28,740 nucleotides of DNA. It comes from UMGS1484 sp045661365. Its GTDB lineage: Bacteria; Bacillota; Clostridia; Oscillospirales; Acutalibacteraceae. The notes under the pieces were generated by a model. The model was not told the DNA's origin, made no database searches, and saw only the letters and a program-made list of their open reading frames with translations. This document shows positions 6,666-15,521 of this stretch, piece after piece (position 1 is the stretch's first letter; the number at the start of each line of letters is the position of its first letter). Location: positions 1 to 28,740 of the forward strand of contig JAZRFL010000060.1 in assembly GCA_045661365.1 (NCBI GenBank), in the 5' to 3' direction. The translations under genes were made by a program, and so were the position numbers.

Positions 6666-9600
6666 TTACCGTTTCAAATTAAATTTATCCCGACGTTCTA
6701 CCGTTGCCATTTTTTGCATCAGGTAATCGGGGTCATAGCTAAACACGTGTTGCACCGATTCATGTTGGTTGCTCTTACCTACCTCAAAGTCGGTGGCCCA
6801 TGCTTTGCCTTCTTCGGTTTGCAGCATTTCTTTTACCTTTTGGGAATAGAACTGCATTTCCTTATACATGGTGGAGGTCACAAAGCCGTTGCAGTAGTAG
6901 TCCATCCACATAACCGCAGGAATCCCACCTGCTTCATACGTCGCCTTCAGCACGGGGAACAAAGCGCCGTAGGTGTTAATAGAGGTGACTCGCATCTCCT
7001 CGTTTCTTAGCCGCAAATTGGTAACCGCTTTGCCGTCACCGTAAAAGGTGTTGTAAATTTGATCACGGTGATGCATATGGTAGTTAAACACCGTAAGTCC
7101 CGCACGCACCGCCGACTTGGTCAGCTCATAGGTTTCCGCAGGGGTATAGGGAGTGTTTTGATAGGTGCTGAGTCCGCAAATTTCATCCGAAGCCGCCACG
7201 ATTTCGCCTACCAACCCTGCGCGGTACATTTGATAATAGGCTTCCCGATAGTGGGTGTTGGTGGTAGTGGCTTTTAACCCCACGGCAATCAAGGGACTGC
7301 TTTCGTACCGTGCCAACATTTTGGCACCGGGCACGTTGGTGACAGACAACGATTCTTTATAATCCCGTGTGCGGTTGACCGTGCGGAACAGATCCAAGTC
7401 TTGTATGGCTTGGGACTGCTCGTGGAACACGTTGGTTTCAGGCAACAAGGGGGTGAAATTCAGGTGTCCTGTGGCATCGGTCATGGCCTCTGTGCGAGGA
7501 TCGATTTCACTAAAATCGGTATACTCGCTGTGATAAGCGGCATTGAGCTTTGCAATATCGCCATAATAGTTCTTTAACCATTGTTGGAAATCGGTAACCA
7601 ATTTTTGATCCACGTCCATGCGCCAGTCATGGTCTATGGTCAACCAACCACGGCTGTCCTCTTGGGCAATGGGAGTAACCCCGTTGGCAAAGGAGAAGAA
7701 GGTGTCGCCAAACCGCCGATAGGTCCAGTTGTTTAGGATCCCGTTCATTTTGTTGTTGCCGTCGGCGGTGGTGATCCCTGCAAAGGGCTTGGTAATACCC
7801 TGTTTGTTGATGGAGCTTTCGTAAGTGTAGTTGCCGTAGGGTTCAAACTTAAAGTCCCCCATTAAACTAACCAAGTCCATCATAACACGGTTCGAGGCAT
7901 TGGCAAACCCGCTAACCCCGGTCTCGTAGGTAAATGCCATGGTAGAGGTCAGGTAGTTTACCCCTGCTTCTTTCATATCCAGCAGGTCATTTACCATGGT
8001 TTCAAAGGGGTACGGACTGTCTTGGTTGTTGCCCCGCATGTCTGCCATGTTTTGGGTAGCAAACAAGGGTTCACGCGTACCGTCGTCCTTCACCATATAA
8101 TGGTTGTTGTATGGGTTCAGATTTACGGTTACCGAATCACTTTCTACCGTCAAGGGAATCGTAACCAGTTGGTAGGTGCCCGTTGTGTCGGACAACACCC
8201 GCAAGGTCAGCGTAGTGTCCCACGGAGCAGGTTGGAAATAAAGGGTATTTTGCTTGGGACTTTCGCTGTCCAAGAAGCAGTAGGTGTGGTAGCTGGTTTG
8301 GAATTCTTCATAAACGCCAAGCCAACCGTTGCGTATCAGCTTTATGGGATTGTCATAGGCGTCTTTTTTCAATTCCTTTTCCACCGCGGCGGGTTGGGTG
8401 ACCTGGGGATCAGCGGAGGCAGTAAAAGCAAAGGTGTTGACAGACACGCTACGACCGCCTACGTACATAGCCACCCAATCGGGAGAGCCCTGTTCGTTGG
8501 CCACTTGCGCTTCCAGCACGGCTTTGTAGTTGCCGGCAGGGTACGAAGCATAGCCCGTAAACCGCACCCAAACAGAGCGGCTTTCACCGGGATATAACGC
8601 ATCGTACAGGCGATAGGCGTAGTTGTCATTGATAGCGACTTGGCTATATACGTCTTCGGAAATTTCTTTATATAGGAAGGGACGAATATTAAAAAATCCT
8701 TGTCCTTCCCCTTTGAGCACCGTATTGCCGGTGTTTGTAAAGGTGAATTTCAACCAAACCTGTTTGCCTGCGGGAATGTCGCCGGATCTCACCAAATCTT
8801 TGGTGTCATAATGGGGATACGCCGTACCCATTTTATCGTCCACAATGGTGGCACTCCAGTTGGCCAATTTGTTGCCGTCGGCGTTTTCGTCACACACGTA
8901 GCCGTCGTAGGTAAAGGTCACGTCGGCTTCCCCCGGCAGGGTGTTGTCAAAATATTCGGTCATACCTGCGGGCACACGATCGGGCTCTTCCCACGTGGTG
9001 GTTTCTACGTGCACCTTTTGAGCATTTTTGCCCCCTTGCAAGGTGTAGGTAAGCGGCACCGCCGTATAAGCGGTTACGTTGGTAGGTACTTCGTAGGTCA
9101 AGGTGGTGCCGTCTTTCAGTTTTATACTGCCGGCTGTCTTTTTGGCAGTATTATACAACGACAAGGTGCCTTGCTTTTTGGCGGCAGAAGAAATAGGATT
9201 ATAGATCACGTTCATTTCTTCGTTCAAAGCGTGCCCTTCAATGTCCGACGGTTGAGCAGGTGTGCCCAATTCTTCCATCAGCTTGGCAGTATCTTCCGGA
9301 TCGGTGATATTGGTTTCTTTAAAATCCTTACCATTTACCCCGTAATACCGATCCATGGCCGCATAATAGATCTCTTCTTCGGTCATACCGGTGGTATCGG
9401 CGGGAAAACGATCCAGTTTTCCTACCACGTGTTGTAAAATTTGCAAAGCGTCCAAAGCTGCAATTCCTCCTGCTCCATCTACGTCGGCCATTTGTGCCGC
9501 TGTGTCGGTTAACTTGATTTTGCCAACTACATGTTGCAATACGTTTAGGGCATCGGTAGCATCTACCTTACCACTGGCATTTACGTCTCCGAACAACGGT

Positions 9601-9671
9601 TCGGTGGCATAAACGTTGGGTATTGTCATACACATAACCGCAACCAATAAAAAACATATGACTTTTTTCAC
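6666..9671 (-). CDS. Secreted glycosidase-like protein with N-terminal dockerin (GH42-like region), paralogue 2
   Basis: A 1001-residue exported protein: signal peptide about 1-22, type I dockerin at about 27-88 (GDVNASGKVDATDAL, ADVDGAGGIAALDAL), beta-rich middle part to about 520, and a probable TIM barrel from about 530. The stretch around 665-725 (PIAQEDSRGW, then WLKNYYGDIAKLNAAY and FSEIDP) resembles the acid/base-Glu region of GH42 and other clan GH-A enzymes, making Glu671 the candidate acid/base. The segment around 836-869 (NTPYTPAETYELTKSAVRAG) resembles the region after the GH42 nucleophile. The nucleophile itself is uncertain: Glu830 is not kept in the paralogue, whereas Glu823 is. 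Start: GTG behind GGGAGAG, chosen because it precedes a proper signal peptide. It lies 25 nt after its upstream paralogue, so the two are probably cotranscribed. Fold and secretion are well supported; activity and substrate are unknown. Confidence 0.8.
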   Translation of the reverse strand: MKKVICFLLVAVMCMTIPNVYATEPLFGDVNASGKVDATDALNVLQHVVGKIKLTDTAAQMADVDGAGGIAALDALQILQHVVGKLDRFPADTTGMTEEEIYYAAMDRYYGVNGKDFKETNITDPEDTAKLMEELGTPAQPSDIEGHALNEEMNVIYNPISSAAKKQGTLSLYNTAKKTAGSIKLKDGTTLTYEVPTNVTAYTAVPLTYTLQGGKNAQKVHVETTTWEEPDRVPAGMTEYFDNTLPGEADVTFTYDGYVCDENADGNKLANWSATIVDDKMGTAYPHYDTKDLVRSGDIPAGKQVWLKFTFTNTGNTVLKGEGQGFFNIRPFLYKEISEDVYSQVAINDNYAYRLYDALYPGESRSVWVRFTGYASYPAGNYKAVLEAQVANEQGSPDWVAMYVGGRSVSVNTFAFTASADPQVTQPAAVEKELKKDAYDNPIKLIRNGWLGVYEEFQTSYHTYCFLDSESPKQNTLYFQPAPWDTTLTLRVLSDTTGTYQLVTIPLTVESDSVTVNLNPYNNHYMVKDDGTREPLFATQNMADMRGNNQDSPYPFETMVNDLLDMKEAGVNYLTSTMAFTYETGVSGFANASNRVMMDLVSLMGDFKFEPYGNYTYESSINKQGITKPFAGITTADGNNKMNGILNNWTYRRFGDTFFSFANGVTPIAQEDSRGWLTIDHDWRMDVDQKLVTDFQQWLKNYYGDIAKLNAAYHSEYTDFSEIDPRTEAMTDATGHLNFTPLLPETNVFHEQSQAIQDLDLFRTVNRTRDYKESLSVTNVPGAKMLARYESSPLIAVGLKATTTNTHYREAYYQMYRAGLVGEIVAASDEICGLSTYQNTPYTPAETYELTKSAVRAGLTVFNYHMHHRDQIYNTFYGDGKAVTNLRLRNEEMRVTSINTYGALFPVLKATYEAGGIPAVMWMDYYCNGFVTSTMYKEMQFYSQKVKEMLQTEEGKAWATDFEVGKSNQHESVQHVFSYDPDYLMQKMATVERRDKFNLKR

Positions 9672-9696
9672 AGTATCAACTCTCCCATGGTGCCAC

Positions 9697-12675
9697 TTAT
9701 TTCAAATTAAATTTGTCTCGACGGGCAACGTTGTTATAAGCAGTCATGAGATAATCCGGGTCGTAGCTGTACACGTGAGTGGCATTGGCATTGACGTTAC
9801 TACCGGTAGCATCGAAATCAGTCGCCCATGCTTTGCCCTCGGTTGTATTCAGCATTTCTTTGATCTTGGCGGTATAGAACTGCAATTCTTTATACTTGGT
9901 AGAAGTTACAAAGCCGTTGCAGTAGTAGTCCATCCACATGATCCCGTTGGCGCCGCCTGCTTCGTATGTGGCCTTAAAGGTGGGGAACAATGCGGCGTAG
10001 GTATTGATCGCGGTTACCTTCATTTCGGTGTTTTTCAGGTGCAGGTTCACGTCTGCCTTGCCGTCACCGTAGAAGGTGTTGTAAATCTGATCACGGTAGC
10101 CCATGTGGTAGTTCATGGTATGAATGCCTGCCAGTTGGGCGTGTTTGGTCAGTTCATAGGTTTCAGAGGGAGTATAAGGGGTGTTCACATAGGTGGAAGT
10201 ACCGTATACGTAATCGGATGCGGCAAGCACCTCCCCAACCAGACCTGCCCGATACATTTGATAATAGGTTTCGCGGTAATGGGCGTTTTTGGTGGTGGGT
10301 TTCAGCCCTACGGTAATGAGGGGACTGCCTTCGTAACGGGCAATCATTTTGGGATTGGGTGCCGAAGTCACCATTAAGGATTCTTTATAATCCCGCACCC
10401 GTTTCACCGTACGGAACAGGTCTAAATCCAACATAGCTTTCGACCGTTCATGATACACATTGAACTCGCTGACGTTGGTAAAGTTGTAATGATTGTTGTC
10501 TAATATACCGAAATCACGAGGGTCGATTTCAGCAAAGGAAGAATAGTCTGCACCGTAAGACCGATTCAAGGCAGCAATGGTGCCGTAGGTTTCTTCCAAC
10601 CATTCTTGCAGATCTTCCACAAAATCGTTGGTCAAATCCATACGCCAGTCGTGGTCAATGGTCATCCAGCCACGGCTGTCTTCTTGGGCAATGGGGGTTA
10701 CGCCGTTGGGAGAAGCCCACATCATATCCCCAAACCGTTCATAGGTCCAGCTATTGAGAATACCGTTGACCTTGTTGATACCGTAAGCAGAGGTAATGCC
10801 TGCGTAGGGCTGGGTAATGGAAGTGGCTTTGCTGATGGAGTTTTCGTAAGGATACATGCCGTAGCCTTCAAACTTAAAGCCCAACAAACTCGCCAAATCC
10901 ATCATGGCGCGGTTGGCCGAACTTGCCATGTTACCCGTGCCTGTTGTGTAAGAAAATGCCATGGTAGACGTCAGGTAGTTGATGCCCGCTTCTTGCATAT
11001 CTTTAAAGTCATTGACCAGCACGTCCATGGCATAGGGCTCGTATTGGGTGTTGCCACGCATATCGGCCATGTGTTGCGTACCTAAAATAGGCTCACGGGT
11101 GCCGTCGTCTTTGACCACGTAGTTTTCGTTATAAGGATTCAGGTTAATGGAAACCGAATCGCTTTCTACGGTCAAGGGGAGTTTAACCAGTTGCATTTGG
11201 CCGGATTTGTCTGAAATCAGACGAATGGTCAGGGTGGTGTCCCAGGGGGCAGGTTGGAAGTAAAGGGTATCGTTTTCCGCCTTGGCAGTATCAATGCGAT
11301 AATGGGTGTGATAAGAAGTTTGGAATTCTTCATAAACACCCAACCAACCGTTGCGTTTGGTGGTGGTGATATTTTCATTTTTCACGGTCAGATTGTTGCT
11401 TGAACCGCCCACCACAAAGTCATAGGTAGATCTGGTAATGGGACGACCGCCTACGTACATGACACCCCAATTGGGCGTGCCATGTTCGTTGGCAATTTGA
11501 CCTTGCAGTTCTATGCGATATTCACCGCTGGGCAAGGAACCGTAACCGCCTGCCCCAAATTTGACCCAAAATTCAATGGTTTCACCGGGATACCAATGGT
11601 CATACAGCCGCACAAACATATTGTCGTTGGTGGCAACTTGGCTGTAGCTGTTCCCGTTCTTTTTGTAAAGAATGGGGTAAAAAGCGAAATACCCTTGGCC
11701 GTCCCCTTTTAAAATGGTGTTGCCCGTATTGGTGGCGGAGAATTTAAAGAAGGTTTCTTGGCTGCCTGCAGGTACATTGCCTGAGCGGGTCAGCTTGGTC
11801 ACCTCGAAAGAGGGATATTTGGTACCTTGTTTGTCTTTGGAAGGCTTGGCGTTCCAAAACGGGTTGGCAGAAGCGTCGTTGTTGGTGGTTTGGGTATATC
11901 CCAAATAGGAAACCGTTGTGCTTACATTCCCCGGCAAGGTGTTTTCAAAATAATTGGATTGGTTGATTCTATCGGGATTTTCGTAGGTGGTGGCTTCTAC
12001 GTGTACCGTTTCGGCCGAAGCACCGCCTTTGACCGAATAGGTCATGGGAACCGCCGAATAAGCGGTTACGTCGGTGGGAACAGAATAATTCAAGGTCGTG
12101 CCGTCCGGCAAAGTAATGGTACCGGTCTTTTTGGCAGAAACGTTATACAGCGACAATTTACCTTGCTTTTTGGCTTCGGCAGAAATGGGGTTATAAATAA
12201 TATTGCCTTCGCTGTTCAGTTGATGTCCCGTAATATCACTGTTGGCGGTAAGTTGACCCAATTCACTGTTGATCTCTTTGGGGTCGTTATAATCTTCCAA
12301 AGTAAATGCTTTGAAATCGGCGCCGTTTACGCCGTATTCATCGTCCAACATGGTGTAATATTCGTCACGGGTTTGGGGGTCTTCTACGACCACTTTATCG
12401 GCAGGGAAACGGTCAATTTTGCCTACCACGTATTGCAAAATCAACAACGCATCGTCAGCGCCGATACTGCCGTCGTCGCTTACGTCGGCAATCGCTTTGA
12501 TGTCGTCGGCAAGGTTCACCTTGCCCACCACTTGTTTCAACACAAGCAAAGCATCTTCTGCATCAATGCTTTGGTTTTGACTCAAATCCCCCCACATGGG
12601 TGCGGACTGCGCCGACACCGTAAAGGCGGTCAGCAGCAAGCTCGCCGCCAATATCATACTCAAAATTTTTCGCAT
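9697..12675 (-). CDS. Secreted glycosidase-like protein with N-terminal dockerin (GH42-like region), paralogue 1
   Basis: A 992-residue exported protein collinear with the next gene downstream and sharing long identical blocks with it (NGWLGVYEEFQTSYHT, YFQPAPWDTTL, PLTVESDSV, PIAQEDSRGW, DPDYLM, RRDKFNLK). Signal peptide about 1-24; the dockerin follows directly (GDLSQNQSIDAEDAL and ADVSDDGSIGADDAL, the first calcium loop being atypical); then a beta-rich region and a GH42-like barrel. Where the sister has ASDEICG this copy has ASDYVYG, so that Glu is not conserved. Start: the ATG at 12675, behind GGGAGGAACGATT. A longer in-frame start at 12750 is rejected because it would bury the signal peptide. 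Likely a tandem duplication. Whether the two copies differ in substrate, or one is inactive, cannot be told from sequence. Confidence 0.8.
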   Translation of the reverse strand: MRKILSMILAASLLLTAFTVSAQSAPMWGDLSQNQSIDAEDALLVLKQVVGKVNLADDIKAIADVSDDGSIGADDALLILQYVVGKIDRFPADKVVVEDPQTRDEYYTMLDDEYGVNGADFKAFTLEDYNDPKEINSELGQLTANSDITGHQLNSEGNIIYNPISAEAKKQGKLSLYNVSAKKTGTITLPDGTTLNYSVPTDVTAYSAVPMTYSVKGGASAETVHVEATTYENPDRINQSNYFENTLPGNVSTTVSYLGYTQTTNNDASANPFWNAKPSKDKQGTKYPSFEVTKLTRSGNVPAGSQETFFKFSATNTGNTILKGDGQGYFAFYPILYKKNGNSYSQVATNDNMFVRLYDHWYPGETIEFWVKFGAGGYGSLPSGEYRIELQGQIANEHGTPNWGVMYVGGRPITRSTYDFVVGGSSNNLTVKNENITTTKRNGWLGVYEEFQTSYHTHYRIDTAKAENDTLYFQPAPWDTTLTIRLISDKSGQMQLVKLPLTVESDSVSINLNPYNENYVVKDDGTREPILGTQHMADMRGNTQYEPYAMDVLVNDFKDMQEAGINYLTSTMAFSYTTGTGNMASSANRAMMDLASLLGFKFEGYGMYPYENSISKATSITQPYAGITSAYGINKVNGILNSWTYERFGDMMWASPNGVTPIAQEDSRGWMTIDHDWRMDLTNDFVEDLQEWLEETYGTIAALNRSYGADYSSFAEIDPRDFGILDNNHYNFTNVSEFNVYHERSKAMLDLDLFRTVKRVRDYKESLMVTSAPNPKMIARYEGSPLITVGLKPTTKNAHYRETYYQMYRAGLVGEVLAASDYVYGTSTYVNTPYTPSETYELTKHAQLAGIHTMNYHMGYRDQIYNTFYGDGKADVNLHLKNTEMKVTAINTYAALFPTFKATYEAGGANGIMWMDYYCNGFVTSTKYKELQFYTAKIKEMLNTTEGKAWATDFDATGSNVNANATHVYSYDPDYLMTAYNNVARRDKFNLK

Positions 12676-12699
12676 AATCGTTCCTCCCGTTCGGTTTTC

Positions 12700-12705
12700 A
12701 TTATA
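12700..12705 (-). promoter_or_regulatory. Possible -10 box for the tandem dockerin-glycosidase genes
   Basis: A consensus TATAAT on the minus strand lies about 25 nt before the 12675 start codon, leaving a short leader. No good -35 is seen at the right distance: the bases there are pyrimidine-rich and part of the preceding inverted repeat. An activator-dependent or weak promoter is possible. Confidence 0.4.
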
Positions 12706-12709
12706 CCGC

Positions 12710-12766
12710 AAAACCGAGCCCAAAGAAAGAAGAAATTCGTTATTCTTCAAACCGCGGCTCGGTTTT
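12710..12766 (-). repeat. Long inverted repeat between dockerin genes
   Basis: AAAACCGAGCC (12710-12720) and its exact complement (12756-12766) can form an 11-bp stem with a 35-nt loop. The downstream arm runs up to the -10 box at 12700-12705. It may act as a secondary terminator for the gene ending at 12802, or as a regulatory site for the genes below. Confidence 0.5.
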
Positions 12767-12769
12767 GGG

Positions 12770-12797
12770 AAAAGAGAGAATCTTAAAGGATTCTCCG
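12770..12797 (-). terminator. Probable terminator after the CBM9-like dockerin gene
   Basis: On the minus strand GAGAATC (12795-12789) pairs with GATTCTC (12782-12776) around a 6-nt loop and is followed by TCTTTT. The stem is short and not very GC-rich, so termination may be partial. Confidence 0.55.
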
Positions 12798-12801
12798 TGA
12801 A

Positions 12802-15177
12802 TTATTCTTTACCAACTACAATACGTAAAATAACCAAAGCGTCGTCGGCACCAATGCCGCTGTCACCGTTCAAATCGGCAATGCCTTTTTGCTCTGCGGT
12901 CAATTGTGTTTTACCAACTACAAATTTCAGCACTTCCAAGGCATCGGCCGCGCTGGTTTTACCGTCACCGTCTACGTCACCGCGCACGTTGCCATCGTCA
13001 GGCAGTTTGGCCAATGCTTTTTCGGCTTTTTCCAGTTTATCCAGACCCAGTACCATTGCTTTTTGCAAGGGAGTCAGGGCATCAAAAGCGGCACGGGCGT
13101 CTTCAATGGCTTTGCGGTCGGCCGAGGTAATGGTAGCGGGAATAGCATCAATCAAAGCGTCTACTGCGTTGGCGGCTTCTTGGTTGGGGTCAACTAAGGG
13201 GCCGTCGTTAAAGAAGGGGTTGTATTCATCGTTGAATTCGTACAGCACCATGGAAGAATAGTCCATCCACCATGCCTTACCAAAAGAGTAGGTGTATTGT
13301 TGGCTGTAATCTTCCCGATAACTACCGCACGCAATGTTTACGGCATATTGACCGCTTTCATCGTCAAAACGGGGAATCCGCACTTCGAAACCGTAGCCGT
13401 CGTTGGTTCCATCTTCATCTTCATCGAAATAGAAAGCGTTAAAGTTGCGGGAATCGGCCAAATATTCGGCGATGGTCATGTTACCCAACGAAACTTTGGC
13501 ATTGGGGGTCATATCATCCAATGACAGATTGTGACCGTGCAGGCGGAATTTCATATCCCCTTGTTTGGGGTCGTCGGTTTGTTCATAGAAAGGACCTTCG
13601 GGATTGTTGGATTTGGAACGGCTCATATAGTCGGGGTCTAAATACAAACCAATGGAGTCGTTGCGGTTGTTGTCGCCGGTATCGTTCAAATCGGTGTCAA
13701 AAGATTTGACATAAACATAAATGAAGTTTTCGTCGTAGGCAGTCCAGAAATCCACTTGGTGGTCCACATCGTCAAAATAATTGTCCCAGCCGCCGTTGGC
13801 ATAAAAGGCGTCAATGTCACTATTTTCACTGGAAAAATGGAATCGGTTCATACCACCGTCGGTTTCTTTATAAAAATCATCACGCACACCGTCAATCACA
13901 AAGCCTTCGGCGGCTTGGTTGAGCTTCAGTTCGGTGATTTTGGCCAGCAGATCCAACACTTTTTGATAGTTGTTAACCAAATTCTTTTGGTCTTTGGTAA
14001 GGGCATTATAAGCGGTTTCAGCCTCTTTTACGGCATCTTCATCGTCAATGGTTACATTGTCTACGGTCGGCAGAGCATGGATTTTGGCAATCACAGGGTC
14101 GGCAACCGTTTGGTCAGCCACTTGTTTTTGCAAAGCAGCCAAGGTTTTTTCGGCATCTACTAAGGCATTGATTTTGGTTACGTAACCTTTTTGCATTTCG
14201 GTAAGGGCTTCGTAAGCGGCACGAGCGTCAGCAATCGCGGCTTCATCATCCAAGGTTACTTCGCCAATACTGTCAATCAAGGCGTCTACCTGGGCGGCTG
14301 CGGCTTTGTCTTCGGCCGAAGCAGCATCATCTTCTAATTGTTCAATGCGGGCAACCGCAGCCAACAGCGTGTCGGCACCAATTACTACCGATTGATAATC
14401 GGGGTCAAGGGCATCGTAAGCGGCTTTGGCAGCCAAAACAGCATCTTTTTCACCCAAAGTAATGATTTCGGGGAATTGGAGAATCATGGCGGTTACGTCT
14501 TTGGCGGCGTTACGTTTGGGAACAATGTCGGTAAGGGCGGCAGCGTTTACCAAACGAATATCGTCAAACAGAACTTCGTCGCCCACCAAGCAGTTGGTCA
14601 TTTTGCCGCCGCTGGTCAAGCGGATGCGCATAGAAGCCAAATCGGTGGCAGTTACTTGTTTGTCCAGATGAACCACTACGTGGTTCCAACCTTTTTTCAG
14701 ACCGGTCAAAGCCGTGCGAATGCCGTTGGCATTGTCGGGCATGCTGGTAAGAGGAGGATTGTCGTATTCGCCGTTTTGGTTGGCGTGGGCATTATCGTCG
14801 GCACGCACGTCCGACCAATATTGCTCGGCACCGTCTAACATATTGTCACGGCTTACGTAAACGTCCATGGTCAGGTACTCGGCACCTGCGGCGTTTACTC
14901 GTGCGCCGCTGTCATGCATAAACAGATACAGGTCTTGGGCGTTTTGTTTTACCACACCGCCTACCGCACCGGTACCTTCTACAAAGTTTTCGGTATCTAA
15001 AAATACTTTGTCGTTGTTGCCGTTGCGGTCATGGTAATAGGACATGATAGCAATCATGTCGTCCATGGAACGGAACTGTACGTCTACGTAATCAGCCGCC
15101 GAAGCTACCATGCTACCAAGAGGTACAATGGTAAGCAACAAGCACAACGCGAGGAGCATACTAATTGTTTTTTTCAT
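12802..15177 (-). CDS. Secreted dockerin protein with three-helix repeats and a CBM9-like module
   Basis: A 791-residue exported protein. Signal peptide about 1-28. Residues 29-212 form a beta-rich module ending VLFDDIRLVN, a pattern typical of jelly-roll carbohydrate-binding domains. Three helical repeats follow (about 228-280, 294-350, 358-415; pattern AxxAYxALTxxQKxxV) and a fourth lies at about 664-725. Residues 424-650 resemble CBM9/DOMON-type cellulose/xylan-binding modules (FVIDGVRDDFY; FIYVYVKSFD; NDSIGLYLDP). The dockerin closes the protein (about 730-790; GDVDGDGKTSAADAL, ADLNGDSGIGADDAL). No catalytic motif is seen, so a binding or structural role is likely. Start: the ATG at 15177 directly behind TTAGGAGG; an upstream in-frame start (15237) is rejected because it would precede the signal peptide. 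It is transcribed from a strong promoter through a structured leader. Confidence 0.87.
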   Translation of the reverse strand: MKKTISMLLALCLLLTIVPLGSMVASAADYVDVQFRSMDDMIAIMSYYHDRNGNNDKVFLDTENFVEGTGAVGGVVKQNAQDLYLFMHDSGARVNAAGAEYLTMDVYVSRDNMLDGAEQYWSDVRADDNAHANQNGEYDNPPLTSMPDNANGIRTALTGLKKGWNHVVVHLDKQVTATDLASMRIRLTSGGKMTNCLVGDEVLFDDIRLVNAAALTDIVPKRNAAKDVTAMILQFPEIITLGEKDAVLAAKAAYDALDPDYQSVVIGADTLLAAVARIEQLEDDAASAEDKAAAAQVDALIDSIGEVTLDDEAAIADARAAYEALTEMQKGYVTKINALVDAEKTLAALQKQVADQTVADPVIAKIHALPTVDNVTIDDEDAVKEAETAYNALTKDQKNLVNNYQKVLDLLAKITELKLNQAAEGFVIDGVRDDFYKETDGGMNRFHFSSENSDIDAFYANGGWDNYFDDVDHQVDFWTAYDENFIYVYVKSFDTDLNDTGDNNRNDSIGLYLDPDYMSRSKSNNPEGPFYEQTDDPKQGDMKFRLHGHNLSLDDMTPNAKVSLGNMTIAEYLADSRNFNAFYFDEDEDGTNDGYGFEVRIPRFDDESGQYAVNIACGSYREDYSQQYTYSFGKAWWMDYSSMVLYEFNDEYNPFFNDGPLVDPNQEAANAVDALIDAIPATITSADRKAIEDARAAFDALTPLQKAMVLGLDKLEKAEKALAKLPDDGNVRGDVDGDGKTSAADALEVLKFVVGKTQLTAEQKGIADLNGDSGIGADDALVILRIVVGKE

Positions 15178-15324
15178 AAAAATTCCTCCTAAATAATCAA
15201 TAGAACGGTGCCGATACCATTTTTTCCAAAAAAACATGGCAAAAAATCATGGAATTCACCATTTTTTGGCTTGTGTCCGTGCACGGTTCGTATAAAACAA
15301 AAGTCGGGCACTCTTCGTGTCCGC
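15178..15324 (-). promoter_or_regulatory. Leader of the CBM9-like dockerin gene with alternative hairpins
   Basis: About 147 nt of leader with no reading frame of its own. Two copies of an AAAAAATGG-type arm and two copies of its complement (CCATGATTTTTT, CCATGTTTTTTT on the RNA strand) lie between about 15212 and 15264. Mutually exclusive hairpins are therefore possible, one of which ends in a U-run and looks terminator-like. The first 30 nt also form a hairpin. Attenuation is possible; no known riboswitch class recognised. Confidence 0.4.
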
Positions 15325-15328
15325 GCAC
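15270..15328 (-). repeat. Direct repeat at the transcription start of the CBM9-like dockerin gene
   Basis: GTGCGCGGACACGAAG (15328-15313) and GTGCACGGACACAAG (15284-15270) on the minus strand are near-identical copies 43 nt apart, centre to centre. Each begins with GTG and contains CAC near its end. The first copy spans the predicted start site. They could be operator sites or part of the leader fold. Confidence 0.5.
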
Positions 15329-15330
15329 AT

Positions 15331-15359
15331 ATTATACTATATTTATTTGGTTTTGTCAA
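15331..15359 (-). promoter_or_regulatory. Promoter of the CBM9-like dockerin gene
   Basis: Perfect TTGACA (15359-15354) and TATAAT (15336-15331) on the minus strand with 17-nt spacing. The predicted start is near 15324, and it is the best match to consensus in the window. Confidence 0.9.
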
Positions 15360-15423
15360 GATGTTTTTGTGCAATATTATTACAACGACCGCCTCCCTAT
15401 TCCTCGGTTCTCTACTTTTGGTT

Positions 15424-15451
15424 GAATGATTAGAAAACCGTCTAATCATTC
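15424..15451 (+). promoter_or_regulatory. Palindromic operator candidate
   Basis: A perfect 11-bp inverted repeat (GAATGATTAGA, 6-nt spacer, TCTAATCATTC) ends at the base before the -35 box of the three-gene regulatory operon. AT-rich dyads of this kind are typical binding sites of ArsR- or XRE-type dimers, and both are encoded in that operon. No T-run follows, so a terminator is unlikely. Confidence 0.6.
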
Positions 15452-15480
15452 TTGACATTTGTCTTTATTAAATTTATACT
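15452..15480 (+). promoter_or_regulatory. Promoter of the regulatory operon
   Basis: TTGACA (15452-15457) and TATACT (15475-15480) with 17-nt spacing, about 40 nt before the first start codon. Confidence 0.85.
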
Positions 15481-15521
15481 AAAACCAATGAGATCTCAAC
15501 CAAATTGAAAGGAGTAAAACC

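Noticed and set aside
12676..12750. Upstream in-frame start for the 992-residue dockerin protein
   Set aside because: It would add 25 residues before the signal peptide and has no ribosome binding site; the ATG at 12675 has GGGAGG at good spacing.
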